NCBI RefSeq assembly: GCF_000331225.1
Contig: NZ_ANFY01000005.1
Location: forward strand, 62,001-126,000
Source of the DNA: Sandarakinorhabdus sp. AAP62
GTDB taxonomy: Bacteria; Pseudomonadota; Alphaproteobacteria; Sphingomonadales; Sphingomonadaceae
Direction: 5' to 3'
DNA length: 64,000 nt
Position numbers and translations under genes: made by a program
Shown here: positions 46,058 through 54,311 of the stretch, in pieces
Numbering within the stretch: position 1 is the stretch's first letter
Layout: each line of letters begins with the position of its first letter
The notes under the pieces: generated by a model
Told to the model about the DNA's origin: nothing
The model's database searches: none
Seen by the model: only the letters and a program-made list of their open reading frames with translations

Positions 46058-46072
46058 TGGTATGAATTTTGC
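46058..46072 (+). promoter_or_regulatory. Sigma-54 promoter upstream of a PEP-CTERM gene
   Basis: TGGTATGAATTTTGC fits the -24/-12 pattern: GG at 46059-46060 and GC at 46071-46072 are ten bases apart, with YTGG-YAYG and TTGCA context. The surrounding 45940-46080 region is AT-rich. The expected start is near 46084, 50 bases before the ATG at 46137. RpoN-dependent control of PEP-CTERM genes is known (PrsK/PrsR), and the regulator here would be encoded elsewhere. Confidence 0.7.
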
Positions 46073-46136
46073 ATGAATGAGAGCAACTGGGGCCTGTGAG
46101 CGCCAGGGTGGGACAGTTTCAACGAGGGAGTAGATT

Positions 46137-46877
46137 ATGGGTAATTTCTTGAAGTCCGCGATCGCCGCTGTGGCGCTGGCAGCGATGCCGATGGCTGCGC
46201 AGGCCACCACGACCGTGTCGATCGTCAGCTTCACCGCCAACCAGGCCGGTCCGAACCTGACCTACACCGACAACGGTGCAGCTGGCTGGACGCTGTCCAC
46301 CGTGACCCCCAAGAACGTGCTGGTGACGCTGGAAGATTTCGGCGGCGGCTTCGTTTCGGGCGTCGCAGCCCAGATGACGTTCTCCGGCACCGGCACCAGC
46401 TTTGCCCAGAACACGACGGGTAACCTGTGGTCGCAAGCTTTCACCGGCGGCACCGTGTCGTTCACCTCGGCCGCTGCTTTCTCCATTGGTTCGACCGTCT
46501 ATGCGGCTGGCTCCAACATCCTGACCCTCAGCTTCACCGGTGGTGAGTTGTCGGCCGTGGTGCCGGGTAGCTCGGGCAACGCGCTGGTCTCGATCCCGGG
46601 CGACGGCTTCGCCAACGTGACGAGCGACTATCTGCCGTTCCCGCCCGTCCAGCTGACCGATTTCTCGATCAGCCTGGCCAACGTGGTTCCTGGCTTCGTC
46701 ATCGGCAGCGGTGGTCTGGGCACCCAGTCCAACGCCCGCTTCACCGACTTTGTGGCGCGCGGTTCGGGTGATTTCACCGCAACCGTTCCGGAACCGGGCA
46801 CCTGGCTGATGCTGCTGACCGGCTTCGGCATGGTGGGCTTCGCCGCCCGCCGCCGCCAGACGGCGGTTGCTGCCTGA
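46137..46877 (+). CDS. PEP-CTERM secreted protein, 246 aa
   Basis: A signal peptide (MGNFLKSAIAAVALAAMPMA, cleaved near AQA) is followed by a beta-rich, Gly/Ser/Thr-rich body with repeated Thr-Gly-Gly and Ser-Phe-Thr turns, with no Cys. The C-terminus has VPEPGTWLMLLTGFGMVG and an Arg-rich end: PEP-CTERM layout, with Trp-Leu in place of the usual Trp-Ala. Surface or matrix attachment after exosortase processing is expected. It is preceded by the sigma-54 promoter and followed by a 14-base hairpin. No close relative of known function is recognised. Confidence 0.88.
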   Translation: MGNFLKSAIAAVALAAMPMAAQATTTVSIVSFTANQAGPNLTYTDNGAAGWTLSTVTPKNVLVTLEDFGGGFVSGVAAQMTFSGTGTSFAQNTTGNLWSQAFTGGTVSFTSAAAFSIGSTVYAAGSNILTLSFTGGELSAVVPGSSGNALVSIPGDGFANVTSDYLPFPPVQLTDFSISLANVVPGFVIGSGGLGTQSNARFTDFVARGSGDFTATVPEPGTWLMLLTGFGMVGFAARRRQTAVAA

Positions 46878-46888
46878 TTGCATTGCGT

Positions 46889-46940
46889 GGGCCAGGCCCA
46901 GACGTCGGCGCGGCCGGCGAATTGGGTCTGGGCCTGGCCC
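46889..46940. terminator. Hairpin after the first PEP-CTERM gene
   Basis: GGGCCAGGCCCAGA (46889-46902) pairs perfectly with 46927-46940, with a 24-base loop and no T-run. It probably ends or stabilises the transcript. Confidence 0.55.
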
Positions 46941-47029
46941 CGCACACTGACTGCCAACAGCCTATGGTCGCTCGGGCGCTGGCAGGACTAAAAAATATAT
47001 ATGAAATATTAAATAAGACCTAACCATCG

Positions 47030-47058
47030 TTGACATTTGGTCACACATTGTTGATCAT
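47030..47058 (+). promoter_or_regulatory. Sigma-70 promoter upstream of the second PEP-CTERM gene
   Basis: TTGACA at 47030-47035 is a perfect -35; GATCAT at 47053-47058 lies 17 bases later as a -10. The AT-rich 46990-47030 tract lies just before. A sigma-54 element is not found here, unlike at the neighbouring gene. Confidence 0.6.
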
Positions 47059-47113
47059 TGTGAACGGGACAATCGGAAGCGGCTCGCTTCCACAAAATGC
47101 GAGGGTGGTAATC

Positions 47114-47824
47114 ATGAAACTTGGAATGCTCATTGCAGCGACAGCCATGGCTTTCAGCGCAATTCCAGCGGCTGCGGTCGATTTGGTGGATTCGCCGGTC
47201 ACCGTGAACAGTGGCGATATCGGGTCGTCCTTCACCTACAATTTCAATGGGATCGTCGGCGAAACGTTCGTTGACGGCTTGACCGCGGCCATCACGTTCA
47301 CGCTCACCGGTGTGTCGGCCAACGTCTGGACCTTCTCGGCTGATTTCGACAACGCCCAGTCGACCGCCCCCGTCGGCGGCCGCATCTCGGGCTTCGGCTT
47401 CAACGGTAACCCGGAAATCACGGGCGCGACGCCGCTTTCGGGTCCTTTCACCGGAGCGCTGCTGAATGCCGGCTTCCCGCAGCTTGGTGGCGGCACGACC
47501 ATCGATTTCTGCCTCACTGCCAACAACAACTGCCAGGGCGGCGGCGGTGGCGGCGTGGCGGATGGCGCTTCTGCCACTCAGACGTTCTCGCTGAGCTTCG
47601 CCAATCCGATCACATCGGTGACGTTCAACAACTTCATCATCCGCTACCAGTCGGTCACCGGCACCACGCTGGGCACTTCGGGCATCGGCTTGGGTGGCAA
47701 CGGCTTCATCCCGGGTGGCGGCGCAGTGCCGGAACCGGCGACCTGGGCCATGCTGCTCACGGGCTTCGGCCTGGTCGGCTTTGCCGCCCGCCGTCGCCGC
47801 GGTGCGCTCAGCGTCGCTGCCTGA
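47114..47824 (+). CDS. PEPxxWA-CTERM secreted protein, 236 aa
   Basis: The ATG at 47114 follows GAGGGTGGT. The signal peptide is MKLGMLIAATAMAFSAIPAA. The body is rich in Thr, Ser, Gly, with a Gly run and a cysteine pair in DFCLTANNNCQGGGGGG, and ends AVPEPATWAMLLTGFGLVG with an Arg-rich tail. It differs in sequence from the neighbour although both share the sorting signal. A strong rho-independent terminator follows. Function unknown; probably exported and anchored. Confidence 0.88.
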   Translation: MKLGMLIAATAMAFSAIPAAAVDLVDSPVTVNSGDIGSSFTYNFNGIVGETFVDGLTAAITFTLTGVSANVWTFSADFDNAQSTAPVGGRISGFGFNGNPEITGATPLSGPFTGALLNAGFPQLGGGTTIDFCLTANNNCQGGGGGGVADGASATQTFSLSFANPITSVTFNNFIIRYQSVTGTTLGTSGIGLGGNGFIPGGGAVPEPATWAMLLTGFGLVGFAARRRRGALSVAA

Positions 47825-47838
47825 AGCAACGGCGCCAC

Positions 47839-47875
47839 AAAAAGGGCCGGTCCCCTCGCGGGGGCCGGCCTTTTT
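47839..47875 (+). terminator. Rho-independent terminator of the second PEP-CTERM gene
   Basis: AAAAAGGGCCGGTCCCC and GGGGGCCGGCCTTTTT form a GC-rich stem with a short TCGC loop and end in five T residues. The remaining gap to 48147 (about 270 bases) shows no gene or clear motif. Confidence 0.85.
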
Positions 47876-48147
47876 CGTGCCTGTGCGCTGTGGCCCAAAA
47901 TGGCGCCGGCGGCACCCCGGGAGGCACCGCCGTCACCTTCAACCCGGTTGGGACAATCCCGGGCTGAACACGGCCCGCCATGGTTATGGCTGCGCCAATG
48001 CCGTGCTTAGCCGCATTTTGCCGGCCAATTGTTGATCTCCGTCAAATTCTGCAGCCATTTGGCGCAGCCCCGCCCATACACGCAGTCTTGCCAAGGCGGC
48101 AGCGTCACGCCATCGCAAGAACAACCGGCAGCAACAGGGGCAATGCG

Positions 48148-49521
48148 ATGATGATGATGCGATCAATGGTGGCTGTGGCGGCCTTGCTGGCGGGAACGTC
48201 GCCGGTGCTGGCTGCCGAAGTGCCGCTCACTGCGCTTGCCTCCGGGGTGAACGAAGCCGAGCTCAAGGCCAACATCACCGCGCTGGTCGGTTTCGGCACC
48301 CGCCATTCGGCCAGTGACACAAGCAGCCCGACGCGTGGCATCGGCGCTGCCCGCCGCTGGACCGAGGCCCGTTTCCAGGCGTTCAGCGCCGCCTGCGGCA
48401 ATTGCCTGACCATCGAAAAGCCGGCGCAGATCTTCACAGGTGAACGCCTGCCCAACCCGACCGAGATCGTGGACGTGCTGGCCATCCAGCGCGGCACCAG
48501 TGATCCCAACCGGGTCATCATCATTTCCGCCCATATCGACAGCCGCAACAGCGATCCCAACGACGCCAAGGGCGATGCGCCGGGCGCCAACGATGATGGC
48601 AGCGGCACCGCCGCCGTGATCGAGGCGGCGCGGGTGCTGTCGCAGCACAAATTTCCCGCCACCATCGTTTATGCCGTGCTGTCGGGTGAGGAGCAGGGGC
48701 TGAACGGCGGCAAGGTGCTGGCCGATTATGCCCGCGCCCAGGGCTGGATGGTGGAAGCCGATCTGAACAACGACATCATCGGCAACAGCACGGGTATCGG
48801 CGGCATGAAGGATTCAGGCCATGTCCGCGTGTTTTCCGAAGGCACCAAGGCGGTGGAAAGCGCCGCCCAGGCCAACCGTCGTCGCTACAACGGCGGCGAG
48901 AATGATTCGCCCAGCCGCAACGTGGCGCGCTTCCTCGACCGCCTTGCCGATCACACCATCGATGGCCTGGATGTGAAGATGATCTATCGCACCGACAGGT
49001 TTGGCCGGGGCGGCGATCAGACCCGTCTGCTGGAAGCCGGCTATCCGGCGGTGCGCATCACCGAAAGCGTGGAACATTATGACCGCCAGCACCAGAATGT
49101 GCGGGTGGAAAATGGCCGCCGCTATGGCGATCTGATCGATGGCGTCGATTTCCAGTATCTTGGCAAGGTCACCAGGCTGAATGTGGCGGGCCTGGCTGCG
49201 CTGGCGCGTGCGCCGATGCCGCCGGCCGTCTCCATCGAACGCAATGCCGGTTCCAACACCATGGTGAGCTGGGCCCCGGTGAAGGGTGCTGCCGGCTACA
49301 AGATCTGGTGGCGCGACACCACTGCGCCGCAGTGGCAGAACAGCCGCAGCGCCGATGCTGCCGCCACCTCGCTGGTGCTGGAACATGTGTCGATCGATGA
49401 TTGGCTGTTCGGCGTTTCCGCCGTGGCCGCCGATGGCAGCGAAAGCCCGATCGCCTATCCGGGCGATGCCGGCAACTTCATCAGCAACCCGCCGTTCCCG
49501 TCCCCCCAGCCGCGGCCCTAA
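48148..49521 (+). CDS. Secreted M28 family metallopeptidase with C-terminal domain
   Basis: The 457-residue protein starts with four Met codons in a row; the first (48148) follows GGGG at a good distance. A signal peptide (MRSMVAVAALLAGTSPVLA) leads. The M28 core has ISAHIDSRNSDPNDAKGDA near residue 129 (His, Asp), APGANDDGSGTAAVIEAA near 148, VLSGEEQGLNGGKV near 186 (Glu), LNNDIIGNS near 211 (Asp) and ESVEHYDRQHQNV near 307 (His). The last 100 residues form a fibronectin-III-like domain with Pro-rich end. It is unlike the other M28 gene in this window (no PA insert). Confidence 0.88.
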   Translation: MMMMRSMVAVAALLAGTSPVLAAEVPLTALASGVNEAELKANITALVGFGTRHSASDTSSPTRGIGAARRWTEARFQAFSAACGNCLTIEKPAQIFTGERLPNPTEIVDVLAIQRGTSDPNRVIIISAHIDSRNSDPNDAKGDAPGANDDGSGTAAVIEAARVLSQHKFPATIVYAVLSGEEQGLNGGKVLADYARAQGWMVEADLNNDIIGNSTGIGGMKDSGHVRVFSEGTKAVESAAQANRRRYNGGENDSPSRNVARFLDRLADHTIDGLDVKMIYRTDRFGRGGDQTRLLEAGYPAVRITESVEHYDRQHQNVRVENGRRYGDLIDGVDFQYLGKVTRLNVAGLAALARAPMPPAVSIERNAGSNTMVSWAPVKGAAGYKIWWRDTTAPQWQNSRSADAAATSLVLEHVSIDDWLFGVSAVAADGSESPIAYPGDAGNFISNPPFPSPQPRP

Positions 49522-49982
49522 GCGCCGGCAATCACGGGCCGGCCGATCAAGGCGATCTCGTTCATCAGCAAGGTGAATCGCTGACCGCTGAGCGGCTCGC
49601 TGGCCGTTGCGCTCCCGCCGTTCACCGCGTGGAGCAGCAGCGCGCGGCCATCGCCGGTGATCAGCAGCAGCGGCAGGCCCGCCCCCAGATCGCGCGCCAT
49701 CAACGGCGCCGCCGGGGAGGAGGTGGCGCCGGCCTCCCACAGGATCTCGACGGCGGTTTCGACCTCGTCCTCATCGGCGCTGATCGCGGCGCCGGCCACG
49801 GCGAGCAGCGCTTCGCGACCGGTGCGCCCGCCGATGCGGGCCGCCACCTGCTCCACCGTGAAGCGGATGCCGCGTGCCTGCCAGCAAGCGACCAGCGCCG
49901 CCGCCAGTGCATCAGCCGGTTGGGCCCATGTCGGCACGGCAAGGAACAGGGGCAGGGCAAGGACGATACGACGATTGACCAT
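49518..49982 (-). CDS. Secreted protein of unknown function, 154 aa
   Basis: The product has a signal peptide (MVNRRIVLALPLFLAVPTWA). After it, AALVACWQARGIRFTVEQVA and a later GDGRALLLHAVNGGS put one Cys early and one His late, as in papain-like or C39-like peptidases, but the other motifs are not clear. It converges with the M28 peptidase gene, overlapping its stop by four bases. I treat the peptidase idea as weak. Confidence 0.65.
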   Translation of the reverse strand: MVNRRIVLALPLFLAVPTWAQPADALAAALVACWQARGIRFTVEQVAARIGGRTGREALLAVAGAAISADEDEVETAVEILWEAGATSSPAAPLMARDLGAGLPLLLITGDGRALLLHAVNGGSATASEPLSGQRFTLLMNEIALIGRPVIAGA

Positions 49983-50030
49983 GGCAACAGCCTAGCCGGC
50001 AGCGGCGCATCCTGCTAGGCGGCGCGCATC

Positions 50031-51899
50031 ATGTTGTCTGTGCAAAATCTCGTCGTCCGACTGGGCGGGCGCTCCATCATTGATGGCGCCAACGCCACCT
50101 TGCCGCCGCGCGGCTGTGTGGGCCTGATCGGCCGCAACGGCGCCGGCAAATCCACGATGATGAAGGTGATGGCCGGCACCATTGAACCCGACGGCGGCAG
50201 CATCGAACGGCCGCGCGGCACGCGGCTGGGCTGGCTGAAGCAGGAAGCCCCGATGGGCCAGGGCACGCCGTTTGAAACCGTGCTGGCCGCCGATACCGAA
50301 CGCGCGGCGCTGATTGCCGAGGAAGACGCCGGCGCCAGCCCGGAGCGTGTCGCCGATATCCACGAGCGGCTGATCGCCATTGATGCCCACACCGCGCCGG
50401 CCCGCGCTGCGCGCATCCTGGTGGGCCTGGGTTTCGACGAGGAGATGCAGGGCCGCCCGCTCGACAGCTATTCGGGCGGCTGGCGCATGCGCGTGGCGCT
50501 GGCGGCGCTGCTGTTCACCCGGCCCGATGTGCTGCTGCTCGACGAACCGTCGAACCACCTCGATCTGGAATCGGCGCTGTGGCTGGAAAATTTCCTGAAG
50601 AGCTATCCCGGCCTGATCGTGCTGATCAGCCACGAGCGTGATCTCTTGAACCGCGTTGCCAACATGATCCTGCACCTCGAAGGCGGCAAGGTGCAGCTTT
50701 ATACCGGCAATTACGACAGTTTCGAAAGGCAACGCGCCGAGCGGCTGGCGCAGCTGGAAGCGGCGCGTACCGCCCAGGCCGCGCAGCGCGCCAAGCTGCA
50801 GGATTATATCGCCCGCAACAGTGCCCGCGCCTCCACCGCCAAGCAGGCGCAGAGCCGGCAGAAGGCGCTGGCCAAGATGCAGCCTGTTGCCGAAGCCGCC
50901 AATGATCCGACGATGAAGTTCGATTTCCCCAGCCCGGAACCGCTGCGCCCGCCGCTGGTGACGCTGGATCATGCCGATGTCGGCTATGATGGCCGGGCGA
51001 TCCTGAACAATCTCGATATCCGGCTGGATCCTGATGACCGGTTGGCGCTGGTTGGCCGCAACGGCAATGGCAAGACGACGCTGGCCCGGCTGCTGATCGG
51101 CCAGTTGCCGGCGATGGCCGGCACGCGCTTTGCCTCGGGCAAGCTGAAGGTGGGATATTTCACCCAGTATCAGGTGGAGGAACTCGACGGCGACGCCACG
51201 CCGGTGCTGATGATGGGCCGCGCCATGAAGGGCGCCACCCCCAGCGCGGTGCGGGCGCAGCTGGGCCGCTTCGGCTTCACCGGGCCGGTGGCTGAGCAGC
51301 GCATCGGCACGATGAGCGGCGGCGAGAAGGCGCGGCTGGCGCTGGCGCTCGTCACCCGCGATGCGCCGCACCTGATCGTGCTCGACGAACCGACCAACCA
51401 CCTGGACATCGATTGCCGCGAAGCCCTCGTGCAGGCGCTGGCCGGTTACGAAGGCGCGGTGGTGGTGGTGAGCCACGATCGCCACGTGATCGAGGCCAGT
51501 GCCGATCGGCTGGTGCTGGTTGATGCCGGACGCGCCAGCCAGTTCGACGGCAGCATTGATGATTATGAGGCGCTCATCCTGGCTGGCCCCGGCACCAGTG
51601 GCAATGGCGCCACCCCCGCCGCCAGGGCCCAGCGCATCGACCCCAAGGAAGCCCGCCGCCAGGCTGCCGCCCGTAGAGAGGCGGCCAAGCCGCTGCGCCA
51701 GGCGATGCTGGCCGCCGAAGCGCAGATGAACCGATTGATTGCCGAACGCGAGGCGGTGGACGAGCAGATGACGCAGGCCCCGGCCGATATCACCGCGCTG
51801 ATGCAGCGGCACAGTGTGCTGGATGCCGGCATCACGGCCGCTGAAGACGCGTGGGCCGCAGCCAGCGAGGCCTATGACGTGGCGGTGGCCGCGCCCTGA
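50031..51899 (+). CDS. ABC-F family ATP-binding protein (Uup/YheS-like), 622 aa
   Basis: This soluble ATPase, probably ribosome-associated, has two ABC cassettes: Walker A GLIGRNGAGKST near residue 32, signature SYSGGWRMRVALAALLF near 150 and Walker B VLLLDEPSNHLD near 172; then LVGRNGNGKTTLARLLIG near 340, MSGGEKARLALALV near 428 and IVLDEPTNHLD near 449. The linker is about 80 residues. The C-terminal 120 residues are a charged coiled coil, typical of YheS-like proteins. It differs from EttA in the same window. Its exact ribosomal role is unknown. Confidence 0.92.
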   Translation: MLSVQNLVVRLGGRSIIDGANATLPPRGCVGLIGRNGAGKSTMMKVMAGTIEPDGGSIERPRGTRLGWLKQEAPMGQGTPFETVLAADTERAALIAEEDAGASPERVADIHERLIAIDAHTAPARAARILVGLGFDEEMQGRPLDSYSGGWRMRVALAALLFTRPDVLLLDEPSNHLDLESALWLENFLKSYPGLIVLISHERDLLNRVANMILHLEGGKVQLYTGNYDSFERQRAERLAQLEAARTAQAAQRAKLQDYIARNSARASTAKQAQSRQKALAKMQPVAEAANDPTMKFDFPSPEPLRPPLVTLDHADVGYDGRAILNNLDIRLDPDDRLALVGRNGNGKTTLARLLIGQLPAMAGTRFASGKLKVGYFTQYQVEELDGDATPVLMMGRAMKGATPSAVRAQLGRFGFTGPVAEQRIGTMSGGEKARLALALVTRDAPHLIVLDEPTNHLDIDCREALVQALAGYEGAVVVVSHDRHVIEASADRLVLVDAGRASQFDGSIDDYEALILAGPGTSGNGATPAARAQRIDPKEARRQAAARREAAKPLRQAMLAAEAQMNRLIAEREAVDEQMTQAPADITALMQRHSVLDAGITAAEDAWAAASEAYDVAVAAP

Positions 51900-51920
51900 G
51901 GGCCGTGGAACGCTCTGGCC

Positions 51921-51988
51921 CGCTCATGCCGAGCTTGTCGAGGCACGCGCCACAGCCCGAGCGTGCCTCGACAAGCTCGGCATGAGCG
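51921..51988. repeat. Perfect 28-base inverted repeat between convergent genes
   Basis: Arm 51921-51948 (includes ATGCCGAGCTTGTCGAGGCA) and 51961-51988 are exact complements with a 12-base loop. It fills most of the 115-base gap between the ABC-F gene and the LuxC-like gene on the opposite strand. It matches the copy at 8802-8859. It probably terminates transcription from both sides. Confidence 0.85.
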
Positions 51989-52014
51989 GCTCTGTCCAGG
52001 TTTTCGAAGAGGGA

Positions 52015-53220
52015 TTAGACTTCGACGCTGACGATGCGGGTGAGCGCGGTGAGCAAATTCACCCCGTCCCACACGTGCCCGAACGCCAGCGCCTGGCCGA
52101 AGGGCACGATGCGATCGATGCCGTGCGGGCGGCTGGCGGCGAGCATGGCGCGCCAGTCGTCGCCGCTCACGCCAAGGCTGGCGATGGTCTGCCAGTCGCG
52201 CTGGACCATGGGGGCAAGATCGGCCAGCGCATCGATGCGGCGCTCGACGAAGAAGCCGTCGCTGGCATGGCGGGTGAGGCGGGCGAGATCGGGCGTTTCG
52301 GTGACGCGCAGGCGATAATCGCTTGTGTCGCGGTGGTGCACCGGGCCGGCGGCGGCGAGCATCTGTTCGGCAACCAGCTTGTCCACGGCGGCGCGGGCGG
52401 CGAAGGGCTCGCCAGCAGCCGCAATGGCGGATTCCACCAAGGGCCAGAAGGTCGCCTGCGCGGCCGTCACGCTGGCGGCGTCGCCACGCCAGAACAGGGC
52501 GAGCGGGGAGGAACAGGCCTGCTGGCCGAAGGTGATGGCATCCAGCGCAAAGCGGCGGGCCTGTTCTTGCCTGTCGGGCGCGGAGCCCCAAGCGGCGGCG
52601 TCGATGACGGCGGCCGAGACCTTGCTGGGGAAGGTCAGTTCGCTGGCGTGCGGCGGCAGCGGGCTCAGGCGCACCTCGCGCACCGTGTCGTCGCCGCCCC
52701 AGATCACCCGCACATCGGCATGGGCGGACAGCGCATCGTTGATCGGCTTTTCGGCTGGATAGCGCACGATGAGCAGGCAGGCCCGCACGTCCTCCGGCAG
52801 CGTGGCCAGCGCCTCGTTCAGCAGGCGCAGCAGCAGGGTGAGCGCATCGGATTCGCGGCCCGAGACGCGCACGATGTTCACATTGCCAGCCAGCACCGAC
52901 AGCAGCGCCGAATAGAGGAACATCGTATCGACATTGCCGGGCGCGATGTGGAGGGCGAGGCCGCGTGGAGCCCGGGTGAGGCCATCTTTGGGCGCGAGCT
53001 GTGCCAGGCTGGCCGCGCGGGCCCAGAAGGCCAGCGCCACCATTTCCGGCCGGCTGCGTGCCTGTGGATCGGCGAGGATGGCCTTGCGCACCGCATCGAC
53101 CAGCGCCAGCCGTTCCGGCGCAAACGGCGCGGCGCGCGGTGCGGCCAGCGTGGCGGCCAGGCTGCCGCTGGCCGGCGCCATGATGCTGATCTGGCGCGCA
53201 ATCTCGGGCGCGATGCTCAT
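52015..53220 (-). CDS. LuxC-like acyl-CoA/acyl-protein reductase
   Basis: LuxC reduces an activated fatty acid to the aldehyde with NADPH. The 401-residue protein has the aldehyde-dehydrogenase-like domains with GLALHIAPGNVDTMFLYSA near residue 87, VSGRESDALTLLLR near 118, IWGGDDTVREVR near 173 and the catalytic Cys236 in ITFGQQACSSPLALF. The similarity is to LuxC, not to ordinary aldehyde dehydrogenases. Its ATG overlaps the LuxE-like stop by four bases, so they are coupled. It ends the cluster; no luciferase genes are present. Confidence 0.85.
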   Translation of the reverse strand: MSIAPEIARQISIMAPASGSLAATLAAPRAAPFAPERLALVDAVRKAILADPQARSRPEMVALAFWARAASLAQLAPKDGLTRAPRGLALHIAPGNVDTMFLYSALLSVLAGNVNIVRVSGRESDALTLLLRLLNEALATLPEDVRACLLIVRYPAEKPINDALSAHADVRVIWGGDDTVREVRLSPLPPHASELTFPSKVSAAVIDAAAWGSAPDRQEQARRFALDAITFGQQACSSPLALFWRGDAASVTAAQATFWPLVESAIAAAGEPFAARAAVDKLVAEQMLAAAGPVHHRDTSDYRLRVTETPDLARLTRHASDGFFVERRIDALADLAPMVQRDWQTIASLGVSGDDWRAMLAASRPHGIDRIVPFGQALAFGHVWDGVNLLTALTRIVSVEV

Positions 53221-54311
53221 GCGGCGCGGGCCGTGTGCGTGTCAGAGCAGCCGCGCATTTCGGCGGCCGGGATGCGGCCGAGCACACGAAACGTCTTGCC
53301 CATGCGGCCGCAGGGGCAATCATCCTCGCCGGTCAGCACACCGCGATCCTCGGTCAACAGGCTGTGGCCGGGGTAGGAAAGCGGGATGGCGGAAACGACC
53401 TGGATAATGCCTTCCTGGCCCAGCCCAAGCGGTTTCCAGTCGAGCGGGTCACGGATGATCACATCGGCAAAGCCCGGCGCATGCAGGCGGCCATGATCAC
53501 ATTCCATGAACACCGATCCCACCTGTTCGACCATGCCATAGAAATTGTGGACATGATCGAAGCCGGCGCGGGCCTGCGCCACGGCCTTGAACTGTTCGTT
53601 CGATACCGCCTCGTCTTCCAGTTTTTTCCAGCCGCCCGAATGGATCAGCACGCTGCCGGGGAAATCCAGCGTGATTCCAGCGCGCTCCAGCGCGGAGAGG
53701 AAATATTTCCACACCATGAAGGTGAAGCCGAAGGCAAAGATCGGCTTGCCGGCGTGCTTCTCGGCAAATTCGGTGATGGCGGGCAGGTTCAGCCCCATGT
53801 CCTCATCGTTGAGGGCATAGGTGTGGGCGCGGCCATAGGTCATCATGCCGAGGATGCCGGCACCGCGCGCCGAGAAGCTGGTGCGATCGCGGACCACGCC
53901 GGGGTGATCGATGATCAGCATCGGCCGGCGATCCTTGCCGATGAAATCGGTGGTGATGGCGGCCAGTGCCCGGCTCTGGGCCTGGGCAGTGGCCTGATCG
54001 AGGTAGATGCGCGACGGCACCTGCCCGGTGGTGCCCGACGAGGTGAGCGTCTTGAACACCGCATCGGCCGGGATGGACCGCAAGTCCAGTTCCTTGAACA
54101 GCCGCACCGGCAGGAAAGGCACTTGCGTAATGCCGATCGGCGGCCCGCCGTCCTGCGCGGCAAGGATCCCAGCATAGGGCGCACAATGGGCGGCGTGATG
54201 GGCCGTCAGTTCGGCCAGCGCCGCACCGAGCAGCCGGCCCTTTTCGGCCGCGTTCAGCGCAAAGGGCGGGGTGGCCAGCACCGCATCGCGTGCCTCAAGT
54301 GCCTCGCTCAT
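53217..54311 (-). CDS. LuxE-like acyl-protein synthetase (acyl-AMP ligase)
   Basis: LuxE activates a fatty acid as acyl-AMP and passes it, often as an acyl-protein, to LuxC. The 364-residue protein has KTLTSSGTTGQVPSRIYLD near residue 82 (AMP-binding P-loop), GILGMMTYGRAHTYALNDED near 149, FGFTFMVWKYFLSAL near 183 and HNFYGMVEQVGSVFMECDHG near 258, with a C-terminal Cys-rich DDCPCGRMGKTFRVLGR near 330. The ATG at 54311 overlaps the ligase stop. A PaaK-like relative is possible. Confidence 0.85.
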   Translation of the reverse strand: MSEALEARDAVLATPPFALNAAEKGRLLGAALAELTAHHAAHCAPYAGILAAQDGGPPIGITQVPFLPVRLFKELDLRSIPADAVFKTLTSSGTTGQVPSRIYLDQATAQAQSRALAAITTDFIGKDRRPMLIIDHPGVVRDRTSFSARGAGILGMMTYGRAHTYALNDEDMGLNLPAITEFAEKHAGKPIFAFGFTFMVWKYFLSALERAGITLDFPGSVLIHSGGWKKLEDEAVSNEQFKAVAQARAGFDHVHNFYGMVEQVGSVFMECDHGRLHAPGFADVIIRDPLDWKPLGLGQEGIIQVVSAIPLSYPGHSLLTEDRGVLTGEDDCPCGRMGKTFRVLGRIPAAEMRGCSDTHTARAA

